Both the position numbers and the translations under genes were made by a program. DNA of 64,000 bases from Theristus sp. LFF4_11 (Eukaryota; Nematoda; Chromadorea; Monhysterida; Xyalidae), in the NCBI GenBank assembly GCA_030248135.1, contig JASANC010001495.1, forward strand, positions 1 to 64,000, read 5' to 3'. Below the pieces are notes generated by a model. That model saw only the letters and a program-made list of their open reading frames with translations. It was not told where the DNA came from and ran no database searches. Of this stretch, positions 12,101 to 27,100 are shown in pieces. Position 1 is the stretch's first letter; every line of letters begins with the position of its first letter.

Positions 12101-15100
12101 CGTCGATATTGGGCAGTTTTATGACCGAATGGCCTCAGCCGCGCTTTTTTATGTCGCATTGACTGTATACCAGCATCGCTCTCTGTCCTCCCGTTTGTTT
12201 TTATTTCTTTTTTTCTTTTGCTGTGTCCAAACACAGGCGACCAAAGCTGCATGTCGCCTGCCGATTTTGCGGTTTTTGGTGTGGTAATCTCTGAAATATC
12301 AGATTGAGGGCTGAATCCTCTGATATGACACGCCGGACACAGTATGTTACAGACGCTATATTATGAAGAACAACTACTGTGTTCTGTTATTTTTTCCAAC
12401 GGAATCGTTTCTTCTTCTTCTTCTTCATGTATCTGTCTGTGGTGTTTTCCTTTCGCCGTTTGATTTCATCTGCTGCTGCTACCAAGACGAACGGAACGGC
12501 CATAAAACGACGATCATACGATCACACCATGCAAAAATTGCGCACGCCAAAAAAAGCGGACGGACGGTAAACCATGCAGCCTAAAAAACCACCAACAACA
12601 ACACGACACTATCATCCTCCATCTGTATCCATCTTCGTTCCAAATAATAAACGCAAACACACTATTGCGCTAAATCCCCGCGAGACGAATCCAATTCCAT
12701 GTTCAGGCGGCGGTGCGCGCACGCACGCGCGAGGCGCAAAATACAGTTTTCTGCTTTCCGGTTCCTTTTTTCCGGGGCATCCCATTTTGTCAGCTTCTCT
12801 GAGATCTGGTCGCACAGAAAAAAACTGAAAACCGACCAAGCCTATTGCACATTTTGGTCGTTTTTGTCAAAAAAAAACAAAAATGTAGGAGACACACTGG
12901 CAGCTGGCATACTGCATCCACATGTGGTCTCCACTTGTCGTTCTCTCTCTCTCTCTTGTGTCCAACTCAATCATCTTTCTTCTATTTATGCATTTTGAGA
13001 CGTCCGGTGGTGCGTGTGCGCGCGCAATCGGCCATAAAACGATGATTCTTTGCCGACATTCGCGTGTTTATCTTTTCGGTTCTCGCCGTGTCGTTGTTGC
13101 ACTTGGCGCGTTTTTTGACGAATTTTCTTCTTTGCGCCCACCCGCCCACACGTCAGCTTTTGCCGCTGATTAAGGGAAAAACACTCAGCAAACTTCGCAC
13201 ATAAATAATGGCAAAAGTAATTTTCATTTCACCACAGTTGTTCAGTCGGCTGTGTTGATTGTTACAAAATGATGATAGTCAACGTTGCAGTTTCAGTTTC
13301 GTGCGTTGCACTCACTTTTATTTTTAGTATTATTATTATTATTATGTGCGGCGCTAGATCGTCGCAAAATTAGCCCGCACACGTCAACTAGAACGCGTGT
13401 GGATGCGTGTTTCCTTTCAGCCACTTTGCGACAGCTTGTTAGCGTCTTTCGAGACCGCGTCTATCATAAGAACACACAGACGCATAAAAGCGCGTTGTTG
13501 CATAGCGAGACTGCTTGTGCCGCTGCTCAATTCGCAGCTCACACACATACAGAAAGACACACTTCAGAGAGTTTCGCTGCGGTTCACTTCAATGATATTA
13601 AATTGGGACCCAAAACGGGCTTATAGCAGCTCACCATCAAAACTAAGACAGTATGTATGAACATAAGCTGTCCGTTTTGTCTGTCACTCTACAACAGTCA
13701 AAAGAGCACCACGCTAATTGCATGACTCTGCAATTGCACTGCGCTGGGTGCTTGTATTCAGTTCCGTGAACTTGAATAGCCGGGGAGAGCTGCGTTTTAT
13801 TGTGCGTTCCAGTCTCGCGGTAAAAATACTATGCATGCACGCTCGTATGAACTCACATTCGAATGACATGGTCATACTGGCGCTAAAATAGTAATCATTT
13901 GCGAGAAATTCCGAACGAACGAACACGGCCGCTCTCGTAGTTCCAATTCTTGATATTATGTGGCGTTTAAGCGCAGCAGTACACCCGGCGCGGTAAACAA
14001 ACCGAAAGACAACAACTGCAGCTACTTAGTGCCAGCCCGGGACTAAATGCGAAAACGGCGGACCACAGTATCCAGATTTCGGCGTATCGGCATGTGTAAT
14101 TTCGGCTGTGTACCACCGAGAAATTGAAGCGTTCTCGTTAATGGCTCGCCAGCGGCCAGTTACACGGATGGCCGAAGCAACAGGCCGCGTGCTTGTCCAT
14201 TTCGGTGAATTGGCGGCACACAGGCAGATTGTCGCTGTGTATAACTGGCCCCTGCGGAATTGAACGGCACGGATTCTATCGGCAATTGATATTTTCGCCG
14301 AAAAGGACACGAATATTTCAATTGTGCGGACGAAATGTATTCCATATTCCCGGCGGGTCGTTTTCGATGGACAAAATTTTTCATATTGTCCTCGTGTTTG
14401 TCAAAAAAGTTGCTTGCGTAGCGAATAGCGGAAGATGCACAGTCACTCTCTCCGCATTAGAATCAAGCGTCGTGGGCGTGGGTGGCCACAAACACTGGCC
14501 TCAATCACAACACCACCGACCGAAAGTGCCACCATGCAAGCAGAGAGCGCGCGTCATTCATCGCTCTCGACACAATAGTTTCGCAATACACCCGAATTCT
14601 TCAGATTTCACCCATTCGTACAGCTGGCCAAACGAGCGACACATTGCTGACAGTACAATCGGAAACTATTGCGGTTCTATTGCACCCGTGCTCTGTACTT
14701 TCTTGTCGTGTAGTAGCGCTACACTCAATGAGACCGTTTGTCTCATGTCGAAAATCAGAGTACGGCCGGTGTAGCTAGTAGGGCGAGACAAGAGTTCATA
14801 CTGTCAAGACCACTAGACACATCCAAATCATACTCACAAGAGCTGGTGGACGCATGTCCGTGTTTGCCCTTGTATTCTGAACAAAACTTTTCAGCTACGA
14901 GACGGCATCACGCAAGCTAAGAGGCCATTTCCGATTCCGGATTTTAGAGGAGCGATGATGATGACGATGTTCATCGTGCGTGTGCAAACCCATAACAGCG
15001 ACGACGACGACGACAATGGCCAAGTGGCTGGTATGACCAAGTCCATTGTGTGCGCGCTCTCGATCATTTGAAACGAGCGTCACGTCACACATACTACATA

Positions 15101-18100
15101 CAAACTTCAATGCCAATACCATTACCACAACAACAAACAAACAAACAACCGAAACCGCACGCAGCTCTAGAATGGATACCAAACCGTCTAGGCTGCGCAT
15201 TTCGGCGGGAGTATTTCCTCTCCATTCTCATTTCTGGTCGCGTGCGCACGTGTGTAACACACGCACATGCGCTACACGCACGTACAAACTGAATTCATCA
15301 TTAACAGCGTGTACACGTCACAATGACAAAGCGATTGTATGGTCTGCATTCACTTCCCACCGCACTCCATGGAGCGTTTTTCCAAACGGGACCTATATCG
15401 TCAATAAAATCGCAATCGTTAAGTGTTTCCGCCCCTACGGCTTATTTATTATCATAAACGCCACAATTCGCGTGTGCGACCATTTGTGTGCGGATCTTTT
15501 GGCGGACAAATACAAGCCTGTATATCTTTTTGCGATATTCACGATATTGCCTTTATATTGGTTTATTAAGATTATTGTTATTAGACCCTTCATCGATGTT
15601 TGTTTGTAACTGCGCCCCGGCGGCTGGATACGCGAATAGTAACATCAACATCAAATAATGGCCGCCGATTTGGGAATGAATGGAAACCAAAAGAACCCAA
15701 AAACTGTTCACATGACACAACATCGAAACTCTTGAAGCGCAGCCGTTCACCGCTCAGCCCATTCGAGCAACCATGTCTGAGGAGGGCCATACCGTTCAAG
15801 TGGTCCATATAAGCTGCTCAATCCTCGTTACAACACTCGCTCAAGTGCTGTATGAGCACAATAAAACCAATTGTGCTTTCTCTCTCGCTCTCTCAAGTGC
15901 GCAATATCAGCAGGCAGGAGCCGTCCGGGTGCGACAAAAGAGTCATTTCATCCGATTAGTGTTACCGGATCAGTGTTCCTGTGTGTCTTGTTTTTGTTGT
16001 AAACGTGTCCAGTCGACCTTGTCATCGTTTCATTGATTTGTCCGTCTTGGTGATTCCGGCAAAGTGGGCCGCCCGCTGCGTGCGCCGACCAACACGAGTG
16101 CGAAAAAAGCCGTTTTCATGCCATTTTTTACCGTCGTGTCGACCCCATGTCCTTGTATGTATGACTAATCTCTGTGATCTAAACGGCCGAAGCCGGATCC
16201 GTTTCCATCCCACACAGACACACGTGTAGTCATAGTTGTTTGCGCGCGATCCAGTCCAGCAGACTAGCCTGATATTTCTGGGGTTCCGTGTCGTGTCGAT
16301 CTTGACGCCAGCTGTTCGACACTCGTCAAAATTTTCAAAAGTCGGCAGATTCTCGGGTATACAATCGAACAGCGTGTTTCTTCAGCACAAGTGGCATAAT
16401 CGTATCCGAATGGCGAGCGAACCATCAACCAACACCAACCACACCCGCAAAAACATGACAGCTGAACAACTCCTCCGGCTATATAGTCGTCTTGTTTTGC
16501 GACTTGTTTTGCGTGTAGCACGCTTAAACGCCCCTCGAGCTTGTATACAGCTTATAGAGCCTCTCATTCAACACTCCATTTCAGTTGAAGGTGCATATGA
16601 GTGGCGTATAAAATGCTAACAATAATAAACAACTCGCCCGTCAAGTCAACACCCACCCAATCTAAAATACGCGAATTCTGAAATGGCATCGAATTACGCG
16701 TCTGGCGTTGGGCTCGTTCTTTTTTTTGCCCTCACTTAACGCACAGCACCAGCACACGTGCACGCACACCAGCCTGATCACCTCCAATGGTATCCGGATT
16801 GAGATCTAATCTAGATTGCTCTAGTTTAGTGCTCAAAACCCACCGTGACCGAGCCACCAGGTCAGAAAACACCATGGCGTGCACACGGTGTGTAAAAAGA
16901 TCCATTCTACAAGCCATGTGTTTGGACACAGACACAGCTTTGTGCGTCCGAAGCAAGCAGCACGCATGTGTGTGTGTGCTTTTGAATTGCGTATATCTCA
17001 AACGCATTCAAAATCAATCATGATCTCGAGTGCGAGATCACTCGATTTTGTTTGTTGCTACACATTTCGATTGTTGTTGTTGTTGTTGATACTTCATCAT
17101 AGTCAGTCTATCTGTGCTTCTTCATTGTCGAACACGCACGACACGACAGACGGTTTTAATAATACAAATGAGCGTTAGAGGAGAAAGGCAATTTTAATTC
17201 GGCGAATTTTTGCTCAGATTGACAATTTCGCCGCCACCACGCACGCGCGCGACCTCCCGACCTCTCTTTCTCTCTCGTCTCTCTCTCTGCGTCAAGGATG
17301 CGCAAAGAATCGTTTGATACATCAAAGTAACATCATTACATTATTCCAACCTTCTTGCGCGTTTTGTTGCCATCAAAATTTCACATTGACAGTCATCACA
17401 TGCAAATCATCATTACCGATGACGATTGTCTGCTGTTTTCTACCTTTTTTAGAGAGACACTCAAGCAGGTGCATGATTCAGAGTTGCCGTTCAAATAAGC
17501 AAGTACAAAACTGGTTTTCCGAGTTTTTTGTTCGCGATGCAACCGCAAAACTGCATCTGGCCCGTCAGTTTGCATTCGGCGCTGACGGTCATTTCGCATA
17601 TTGCCATCAACCGCATTGCAACGGCACCAGTGTAATTTGTCAGTCAGCCTGCATTAGCGCTGATTCGCGCCAACATGCACAACTAACTAAACTGCTCTTC
17701 CTGCGATGTTTCTCTCCATTTTGTGTACGTTTCGCTGCGCCTTTATCTGACTCACTGCCGTTTTCACAGACACTTTCACGAAACTTTTTTGCAGCGGCTG
17801 TCGAAAACTTTCGCCGCAAACTGTTATCACGGGTGAAATTAGGCGACTAATATGCGAAGTTAAGTTAACGCCGCTAATTTTGCACTGGCGAAAACTCCGC
17901 GTGTGCGCGCACAGCCACACAATCTCGTCTGTTCGCATTAAAACAACTCTATTAATGCTATTAGTCTCGCGACGAGAGTGGCACTGTAACGCCCGAATAA
18001 CTGTTAAGCAGACGGTTGAACTTTTGACAGCTCTGCCAGTCGTATTGGATTTTGTACATTTCCATCCAGACGACTGGGCAGTCCAACAGCGACTATTTAT

Positions 18101-21100
18101 CTGTTTGGGACATCATCATGAATTGATTGCTGGAAATAGCAATAAGTTAGTTAGTCGCGGTATGGCGGCGGCGATTGGCTGGGAGGACACATGCACAACG
18201 TATAATCACGTTTTATTTCTTTCGTCTTGTTTCTCTTTTATCTCCGCTGTGTAAATATTATGTCAAAAACGTTACAATTCTTGTTATGATCGTCCCGTGT
18301 GCGCGTACCGGCAGAACTGCTGTGAAAATGACATTTGTCAATGTCAAACGCCACTGACAGCGCCTACACTCACACCACCACAATCACCATCACTGCTGTT
18401 TCTTTGCATGAGCGCTTTTACAGCCCCCCGGATTGCAACAAACAAATTTCGTCTTCAAGATATGTAAACATTTTCTGATATGTTCGTCTCTCGTTGCTTT
18501 CGAACGCAGACATAGGTAATCAACAATAATGATTGCTTTAATCGTGGTGCCGTAAATAACACCAATTAAGGTCCGGTGCAATATAACCGCTGAAACGATA
18601 TTGTTCACATTTCCGTCGACTTTTCCATGCGCTTTCCAACTTTTTCTTTTCTTCATGTAACTTTATTATCGCACACCAGTTCCGAAGCCACACGTTCGGC
18701 GACTTGCAGTTGCGCAGAACTTCACTGGGGTTGCTTCGTTCCGTCGAGTTTTTTTGTGGCCAGTACAGCAATAACTGCAGAGTAATGTGCGGTAGGTCGG
18801 GCTAAATTTTCACGTCATAAAGCCATCCGTCATATTAGCGAAGCTGCTCGCATTCAATAGGTGTCGCTCATGGCGCTGGGCTGAGTGCGTGTGACGTTTT
18901 GTGACGTTTTCTGACTGCCGCACAATGTAGTTCGTCAGTCAGTCTCATAAAAGGGACACTCTCAATATATACAGTAATTTCAGGAAACAAACTGAAACCC
19001 AGCCAACCAACCAACCGCCACAACGCCATCCATTATATCTATAAATGGCGTTTTTTGCTTCGCGGAAAGTAATGCGGCAAATCGAGTTTCTCGAATAACC
19101 AAGTTGCCGAATGTTTTGCGTCAGCGTCGAAAAACCACTGAGGCGCGAGAGATCGCCAGAGCGCGCGCGCCAAGCGTGTGCGTGTTTGACCGCGTCAAGT
19201 CGATACACTCATCCGCCAACCACACATCCGCGGGCGGCAGGAAGAATCAATGGCACTCACCCCTCATAAATGTGTCTGCCATGTGCCTGTTACCGGCGAT
19301 ATAGTCCGCCATGCACAATAATATGCCGCTGTACACGCTCGGGTGGTCGCGACAGAAATGCTCGCGCCGTCATAACAAACAAACCAAACAACAACCGAGA
19401 ACAACCAACACACACATTTTGCGCCGTTATTATCAACGCCTCAGCGGCGTGACGCCGCCGCGCTCGGCTGCTGGCGTCCTAATGAACGCGGCCGACTCGC
19501 GATTGCTACTTTTTGTGTTTTTTGCTCAAAATCGAAAAAAAACTGATTTTCGACGAAAGCACGTGCTTCGCATCCAGTTGATAACAATTAGTCTCGCATA
19601 TAGTTTTTCGTTTTCCATCATCTATCATAGCGATCACCTGCGGCGTATTTCACTTAAAACTTGTTTCACATCGGTGTGGTTGCCAGCACCAAAGAGAGAA
19701 GTTTAAGCTGAACAGTCGGATGTGCTGCAGTCAGTGTGCGTAGCAGACACACACATACACAGAGCCAACAAAAACATTATTATTATTATTGTAAATTTTA
19801 TTATTGGCCAGCTTAATGCGACCATGGGAGAACAGACACGCCGGTGTGGTGTGTAGCTGAGGTGTGCGTATCGTGTCGGTTATATCTTGCCCAATAAAAC
19901 GCTCGTAATGTCATTGACGCAACCAGCCTCTGGCAGCAAGACAAAACCTGCGGGCGGTCCCGGATCATCGCAGTTGATTTCGCCCCGTGCGATATATTGA
20001 AATTGACTTTTTCCAATTTTTCCCATCACGGGCCCGCCCGGCCGGTTGGTTGGCAAGCAGCGTTTTGTCGTTCGGGCTCAGGCATTTCACTTTCCTTTAC
20101 ACACCGTCCATATATACATAATAATCAGTCGCGCTGGTTTTGTTGTGGTTGAAGCTCGTTTTCAAACTACACACCGTCGCACACACTAACAGACGCGTGC
20201 GTGTTTCGGCGTGTTATAGCGGTATGTGTCTGAGTGCGGGTTTGATTGTTGTTGCACACTGTCATTGCAGAAACAACCACAATGAACAGGGTTTTGCACT
20301 GTTCATAATAGTCCGACAATGGATTTCTTCTTAACTCTCCTGTTCAGCGATGTTTGTTTGACAGTGACTGACAGTATGTCGTCAATAATCAATTACTTGC
20401 AGCATTTTTTGATGATTTTTTTTGCTGAATTCATCGCTTCTCTGAACTCGTTCGCTGAGGGTATTTTCCAGGTTCATAATTCCAAATGCACTCAATGGCA
20501 GACCATGATTCATGTTTTTTCACAATCACAATTTAACAATTTGCTACATGTGCAAACAGTCAAAGTTTGCCCGTCCGCATGGACAGCATGCAACACGCAA
20601 CCCTGTGTGCGTGCACACAAAATTAGTATAACAGTGCACAAAGCGCATTACGCACGTCGTTGTGCATACGGTTGAATCAATTTTGCCAACTTGATCGTAC
20701 AGCAAGTTGGTTGTAACAACAGCGAGAACAAAACCAACGAACCCGTTTCGTGCTTTGTATACAGAAAGTTAACGACCACACAACCTACACGACGCACATG
20801 CGTGTGCATGTTGAGACTGCATATCGTTTAGATCGATCCTGTCGACGCCGCACTTTATTTCGTTGTTGTTTGTTGCACATTTCTTCGGTTATTCTTCACG
20901 TCTCCGCTTCTGTCGTGTGTTGGCATTCTTTTCATAAAACCCATTATTAAAATTCACCATGTCCAACGTCGACAACTACTTACAGCCACAAACGCATTAA
21001 ATATGCGCTTTTGTCATATTCACACTTGCATTTGTCGACATCGGTGGTGATTAATCACCGGTTTCATCGTGTTCACGCCTCCTGTCGTGAATTAAGTGTT

Positions 21101-24100
21101 TGTAACCGATACGCTTTGTCGAATTGACAAAATTTTTTATAAATTTCTATTCCAGATGTCTGCAATTACGATTTTCATGACGCACAATTGTAGCAGGTGG
21201 TCACTGACAAACCCACCGAACACCAGACGGCCATAACACAGCCAATGGCGACTAATAGTCATCGAACATTGTCACAAAGTGTACTCAGTATTCTAATCAT
21301 GGACAAACGGCGGCTATTTCGGCTGCTGATTTTCGTCGCAACTTTCTGGACTTCAACGACACACGGCGTCACGTACTCGTGCCCGCCAAAGTGCCACTGC
21401 TTGCCGGACCCGACCGACGCCAGACAACTGAAGATCGTCTGTCAGTGGTCGCACATTCCGGACGTTGCACTGCCGTTCGTGACGTTCCCCGCGGCCGACA
21501 CCACCAGTCTGACCGTGGATTGCCATTCAATGAGCGCGTCCACATTCCGGCCACGCATGTTTGCCGTCTTCCCGCAACTGCAGCACCTGCAGATCAGCGG
21601 CTGCATGTACGACCCTGCCGCGTACAACATGCGCCCGTTGCCGTCGAAGCTGTTCGACGCGTTACCGCATCTGAAGACGCTTCGACTCGACCGCATGGGC
21701 GACGTTCGCTTTGACGACAGCGCATTCGCTGGACTGGAGCACCTGCAGAAGTTGACCATCACCAATAGTAAACTGCAACGATTGCCGGCCGATTCACTGT
21801 GTCAAATGCGCAGTCTGCAAATGTTGAACGTGTCGCATAATGACGTCCGGTCGATGACGGATGTCGGCGTGCACGCGGACAGCAAGTGCACACAGGAGCT
21901 CGTGCTGCTCGACGTCAGCGGGAATAAGGTCGGTTTTCGTGTTTAGTGAGATAATTTCCATCTGTTCTTCTTTCTTCGTTTTTTAACTCCACCGGTAGTT
22001 TTCCGATTTCCAATCCAGATCACCCAGCTAAAGCCGAACGCACTTCGCCGAATGAACACACTGCGGGCGTTGTACCTCAGCGGCAACCGAATCGGTCGCA
22101 TCGAGCAACACGCGTTCAACAATGCAAGCCAGATCGCGGAGTTGTGGCTCGACGCAAACAGCATCGATGAAATCAACGATCTGCCACTGATGACCAGACG
22201 TTTGGATGTGTCGACTAATCGATTGGCTGTGTTACCGCCAGTGCTGAGCAAACTGGCGCAGTTGACGCATTTGAACGTCAGCGGTAATCTGATCGATACG
22301 CATGAGACGGGAATGATCGGCAGCAACAAACTTGAGGTAAACACTCGTTTCTCGTATCTTTCTTCATCAGTGACTAGTACAGTACGAAAGAAAAGACAAA
22401 TCCAAAATCTCAGGAATTGGATCTGAGCTCGAACCACTATCGCACGCTGCACACGAACATGTTCAAAAACTACACCGCTTTGCGACGCCTGTTTGTCGCC
22501 AGCAACAAATTGGTCGAACTATTACCGGGCGTGTTCCAACCGTTGACCTCATTGGAAGCAATGGATCTGTCGCACAATCAACTGACCGCGTTAACTGGCA
22601 TTCAAGTCAGAGGACTGAAGTCGCTCTCCGATCTCGACATCACTGACAATTCTCTAATAAACATCGACGAGTCAGTGTTCGTTGAACTGCCACGGTTAAC
22701 CAGGCTAACGCTCGCGCGCAACCAACTGCGCAACCTGCCAACTAGTCTGATCGAGGCGCAACACCTTGAACAGCTCGATCTGACATTCAACAAAATGACA
22801 GAAATGAAGAAATTCGTCTTCGACAAGTTGCCACTGCTGCGCCTGCTCAACATATCACACAACAGCCTTCGCGCGGTCGAGCGATACGTTTTTGAGGATA
22901 TTCAGAATCTTCAAAAGTTGGATCTCTCGTGGAATTCCATTGAAACTATCGCGCCAAACAGCTTTGATCGGTGTCCATTACTAGCGTCGATCAACCTACG
23001 ACGTAATGCGCTGTCCAGTATCGACGGACTCTTTACGGACATAGTCGGTCTTCGAGCGATCAGACTCGACCACAATTTGTTGCGATTGATCGATCTCGCA
23101 AAACTGCCCGAGAACGTCCAATCGGTCACGATCAGTCACAATCGCGTGCTCAACCTCACCAACAGTCAACCGCACCGCGACATGGCGTTGAATCATTTTG
23201 ATCTCAGTCACAACGAGCTTAGCCAACTGAATAAGCAGGTGCTTCCAGCGAAACTGGTCACGCTGAACATGAGCCGCAATCAGTTGGAGTTGGTCGAAGA
23301 CGGAACACTGTTGCCATGCCATCGACTGACGGCAGTGGATTTGTCGCATAACCAGTTGCACGAGCTGCGACGGGAAGCAATGGAGAGACACGGACTCCGC
23401 GAGGCGTTAGCGCCACCGTTACGTCTGAGGCTGAGCGATAACCCATTGGACTGCAGTTGTCACATGGAGTGGCTGCTGACGGTGGACAGCGGCATTAGTG
23501 TGGTCGACATCGGAGATTTGAAATGCACTCACGCGACGCAGAAAACGGTAAGATACGACGAATGATTTGATTCTTTGTCATCACAAGATCCAATCGAACA
23601 AGTTTCCATTGTGATGTCGCCCTTCTTCCAGGTTCACCTGTTGAGCGAAATCGACCGTTCCGAGTTGCTATGTCCATACACCAAAATGTGCGCTCCCGGC
23701 TGCGGCTGCTGTAAGTTCGACGGCTGCGACTGTAAAAGCATCTGCCCGGATGGCTGTCGATGTTTCCACGACAACATGATGGTCACCAACATGGTCCAGT
23801 GCACCGGTCTGCACGACGATCAGCTGAACCCACGTCGCATGCCGATGTACGCGACCGTACTCTATTTGGACGGCGCCAACATGCCGCACATCATGGCACA
23901 CGCGTTTCTCGGCCGGTTCACGCTTCGTCGACTGTTTCTGAACAACTCCGGCATTACAACGATCGATCCGCAGGCGTTCAACGGACTGAGCAAGTTGGAG
24001 CTGCTCGACCTCAGCAACAATCGGTTGACCGAGCTGAGAGGCGACGAGTTCCGCAGCACTAATCGCACCGCAGAACTGTACCTGAGCAACAATCAACTGA

Positions 24101-27100
24101 CGCAACTGGAGTCGAACGCGTTCAAAGCGTTGCCACAGTTACGAACGCTCGCCATCGACGGCAATCAATTCGAGCAACTGCCGGACGCTGTGCTGACGGC
24201 GTCACCGCGACTTCGGCACGTTCGACTCGGCCGCAATCCGTGGCGCTGCGACTGCAACGACCGATTTGAGATACAGCGATGGCTTCGCTCGGCACAGAAT
24301 CAGCAAAAGGTTAGAGCCGAACTCTAAATAGGCAGTCAGTTGATTGGTGCCACTTTTGAATTATTTTGATGAGTCAATTGTAAAAACATTGACGTCCTTA
24401 ACGAACATTTCAGGTCGACGACACGATCGAGCTGCATTGCGTCGAGAACCTCGTCACGCACGCCAATGAGAGCGGCGCGTTGTCCGTACTGCCGCCGAAC
24501 GACGGCAACACGGTCAAGGTGAAGTTCTGGACGTTCCAGCACGAGCTGAACAAGTCGCTCTGCTATCCGCACATCGGCGATGCCGCCGACAGTCACCTGA
24601 CGGTGGACATGACAACGGTCGGTATGCTCGACGATCACATCGGGTGGATCGGTTGGATTACGCTGGCGATTCTGGGCGCCACCGGTGCGCTGCTGCTGTT
24701 GGTCGTGATCACGCTAATGCTGGTGCGCACCAGGCGACACAACAACAAACACGGAACGAGTGAGTGTCTCCATCCGTTGCCGCAACGATCGCCTGCGAGC
24801 CTGAACAGCTCGAGCACGACGACGACGACACCGATACTCGGCTATGACGTGTTCATCACGTATAGTCGAGCGGACAAGCGGGACGTCGAGGAGATCGCAA
24901 CGAGACTGGAGCACGAAAGCTCGTATCAGGTTGGATGCACGCCTCATTCTTCGTTCTTTAATTGTACGTCGGACAGCGGTTATGAAACCCGAAGGTACCG
25001 AACTCCGGAAGTTTCGTGCAGGGATGAACGGACGCTGAACGACCCATGGAGCCAATGTCCTCGTCACAGTCGATATTTCATCCAGTGATACCAATACACC
25101 AAAATCCATCAAAACATTTTCTGAATATTGCACCCGTTCAAACAACAGGTCTGCCTACTGCACGAGCACACGCAGATGAACGAGTTCCATCGGGTCTCGG
25201 ATGAACCGCTTCGCCTGATGGACCGCAGCCAGTGTAACGTGCTGTACTTGTCACCGGCGTTTCTCGGCAACGAGTGGCAGCTCGCGCAAACCAAGATCAT
25301 CATCGGCTGTTTGCGCGAGCACAAGAAGTATCTAGTCATTATCACGTCGCCCGACTTGGACGTCGAGAACGTCAAGTTGGACGATCCGTTGGACAAATGC
25401 CTCCGGACGAACACGCGCATCAAGCGCGACGATTCGAGGTTCTGGGAGTTGCTCGGCGACGCGTTGCCGCCGCGACTGGACGACACTGCGAGCAGCACCG
25501 GGCAGTACTCGTACGTGTACGGCACGATACGACCGAGCATTGTGATTTGAGCGCCAATTCATGCACACATTTATGCGGCACGTCACGTCACGTCTCATTC
25601 ATGGAACAAAAAAGCAATCCTGCACGTCACGTTATCTTTTTAAAACTCGTGCTCGTTTATACAAACATCCTTACAAGACGTGCCGGATATATGTACGTCG
25701 TGCATGAATTGGCCATTAGTAGGAGACGTTGACGATATGGCCATGGTATGTGCGGTCGAATGTAAAAAAAAACACCCGGAACACTGACGACATGTTGCTA
25801 CTAAAACGCGTTTACAACCTTGAAAAACGTGAACGGGAATTTTAATGCCGCCGATTTCACTAGCAAAACGTTTTCTTCTTAATAACACTTGGAACTCGAT
25901 TTCAGTGGCAGCTTTAGTAGCATTGTTTTCTCAGTGTCTCCTGTTCGTCATTGGTACGCTGTACCGTCCTAGTCTTTTGTGGACCCCGGAGTTTTTACGT
26001 TCGACTGCTTTCGTACGTGGGTGGGTACTGAGATGAACAAAACCGTTTTCTCAGTGTTTCGTTTTCTGGATGACCCTGTTCTGACCCTCAATACCAGAAT
26101 GGTCTTTTGCTCGGCAGCGAGCTAATTAGATGACACGTTTAGAAACGATTGATTGCGTCGGAAGAACGCACTCAAGCTTTTTTTATTTCGATAGTTTTAA
26201 ATTTGAAAATTGTCATCCAGAAACCTTTACTCACTTTTTTGTTCTTGTACATATTATTGACACATTGTTTTTTTCGCAGGGTATTGTGTTATCTCTCTAC
26301 ACTGAATGCTCATTACGTGTATTGTCATTTTAATGTATCTAGATACTTGCAAATTTGACTTACTAATAATAACACAATAGCACGACAGATCGCAACGAAA
26401 CTTTCACTACTTTTTTCTACAGTCTATCTCGCTAATATATGCAACTCGCTGATTGGTCGGCTCCTCACGCTCCGCACCCCTGGGAACGGGATTCAGAAAA
26501 TATCATGTTTTTTTGTTGTTCAGCGGTTTGTTTTCATTTTTTTCATGCCGAAAAAATTCTAAATCAAAAACTACAAAATTCCAAACGTTTGAATTGGTAA
26601 AAAATTAGTAAACTGAAGTTTTTTTTGGTTGATTGACGGCGACGACGTCGTCGAGAATTTTTGCTTTCAAACGTACCGCTGGCCGCTGCTGCGTGTTCAA
26701 AACAAATTTAAAACAAACAAACAAAATAACAAAACTTGCTTCCAACGATTTCGACGGTTTTCATCCCGCTTTTAACAATTGATTCATTGGGTGCGCCATG
26801 TCCATTCATTGTTGTTCAAAGATTGTTCACATTGTCAATAAATACTGTCACCTGCTGCGTTCTTCTTCTCTGTGCTTCGGACACACAGTAGCGGCCAGCG
26901 GCGGCACGCTCTTTTCATGCCTAAAGGCAAAAACTAAACCAAAAACCATAGACGACGTCGTCGCAGTCAATCAACCAAAAAAGACATTTTTTGACATTGT
27001 GACCAATGCAAATTTTTGGAATTTGGTAGTTTTTTATTTAGAATGTTTTTTCGGCATGAAATAAATGAAAACAAACCGTTGAACAATGAAAAACATGATT

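Noticed and set aside
14193..15609. Open frames of 100-190 codons in the 15-kb block
   Set aside because: No domain or motif, frames on both strands of similar length, and no splice-compatible neighbours. They look like chance frames in moderately GC-rich DNA.
21369..24105. Long antisense frames across the Toll exons
   Set aside because: Shadows of the leucine-rich repeat codons. The sense frame has a signal peptide, LRRs, a TM segment and TIR in order.
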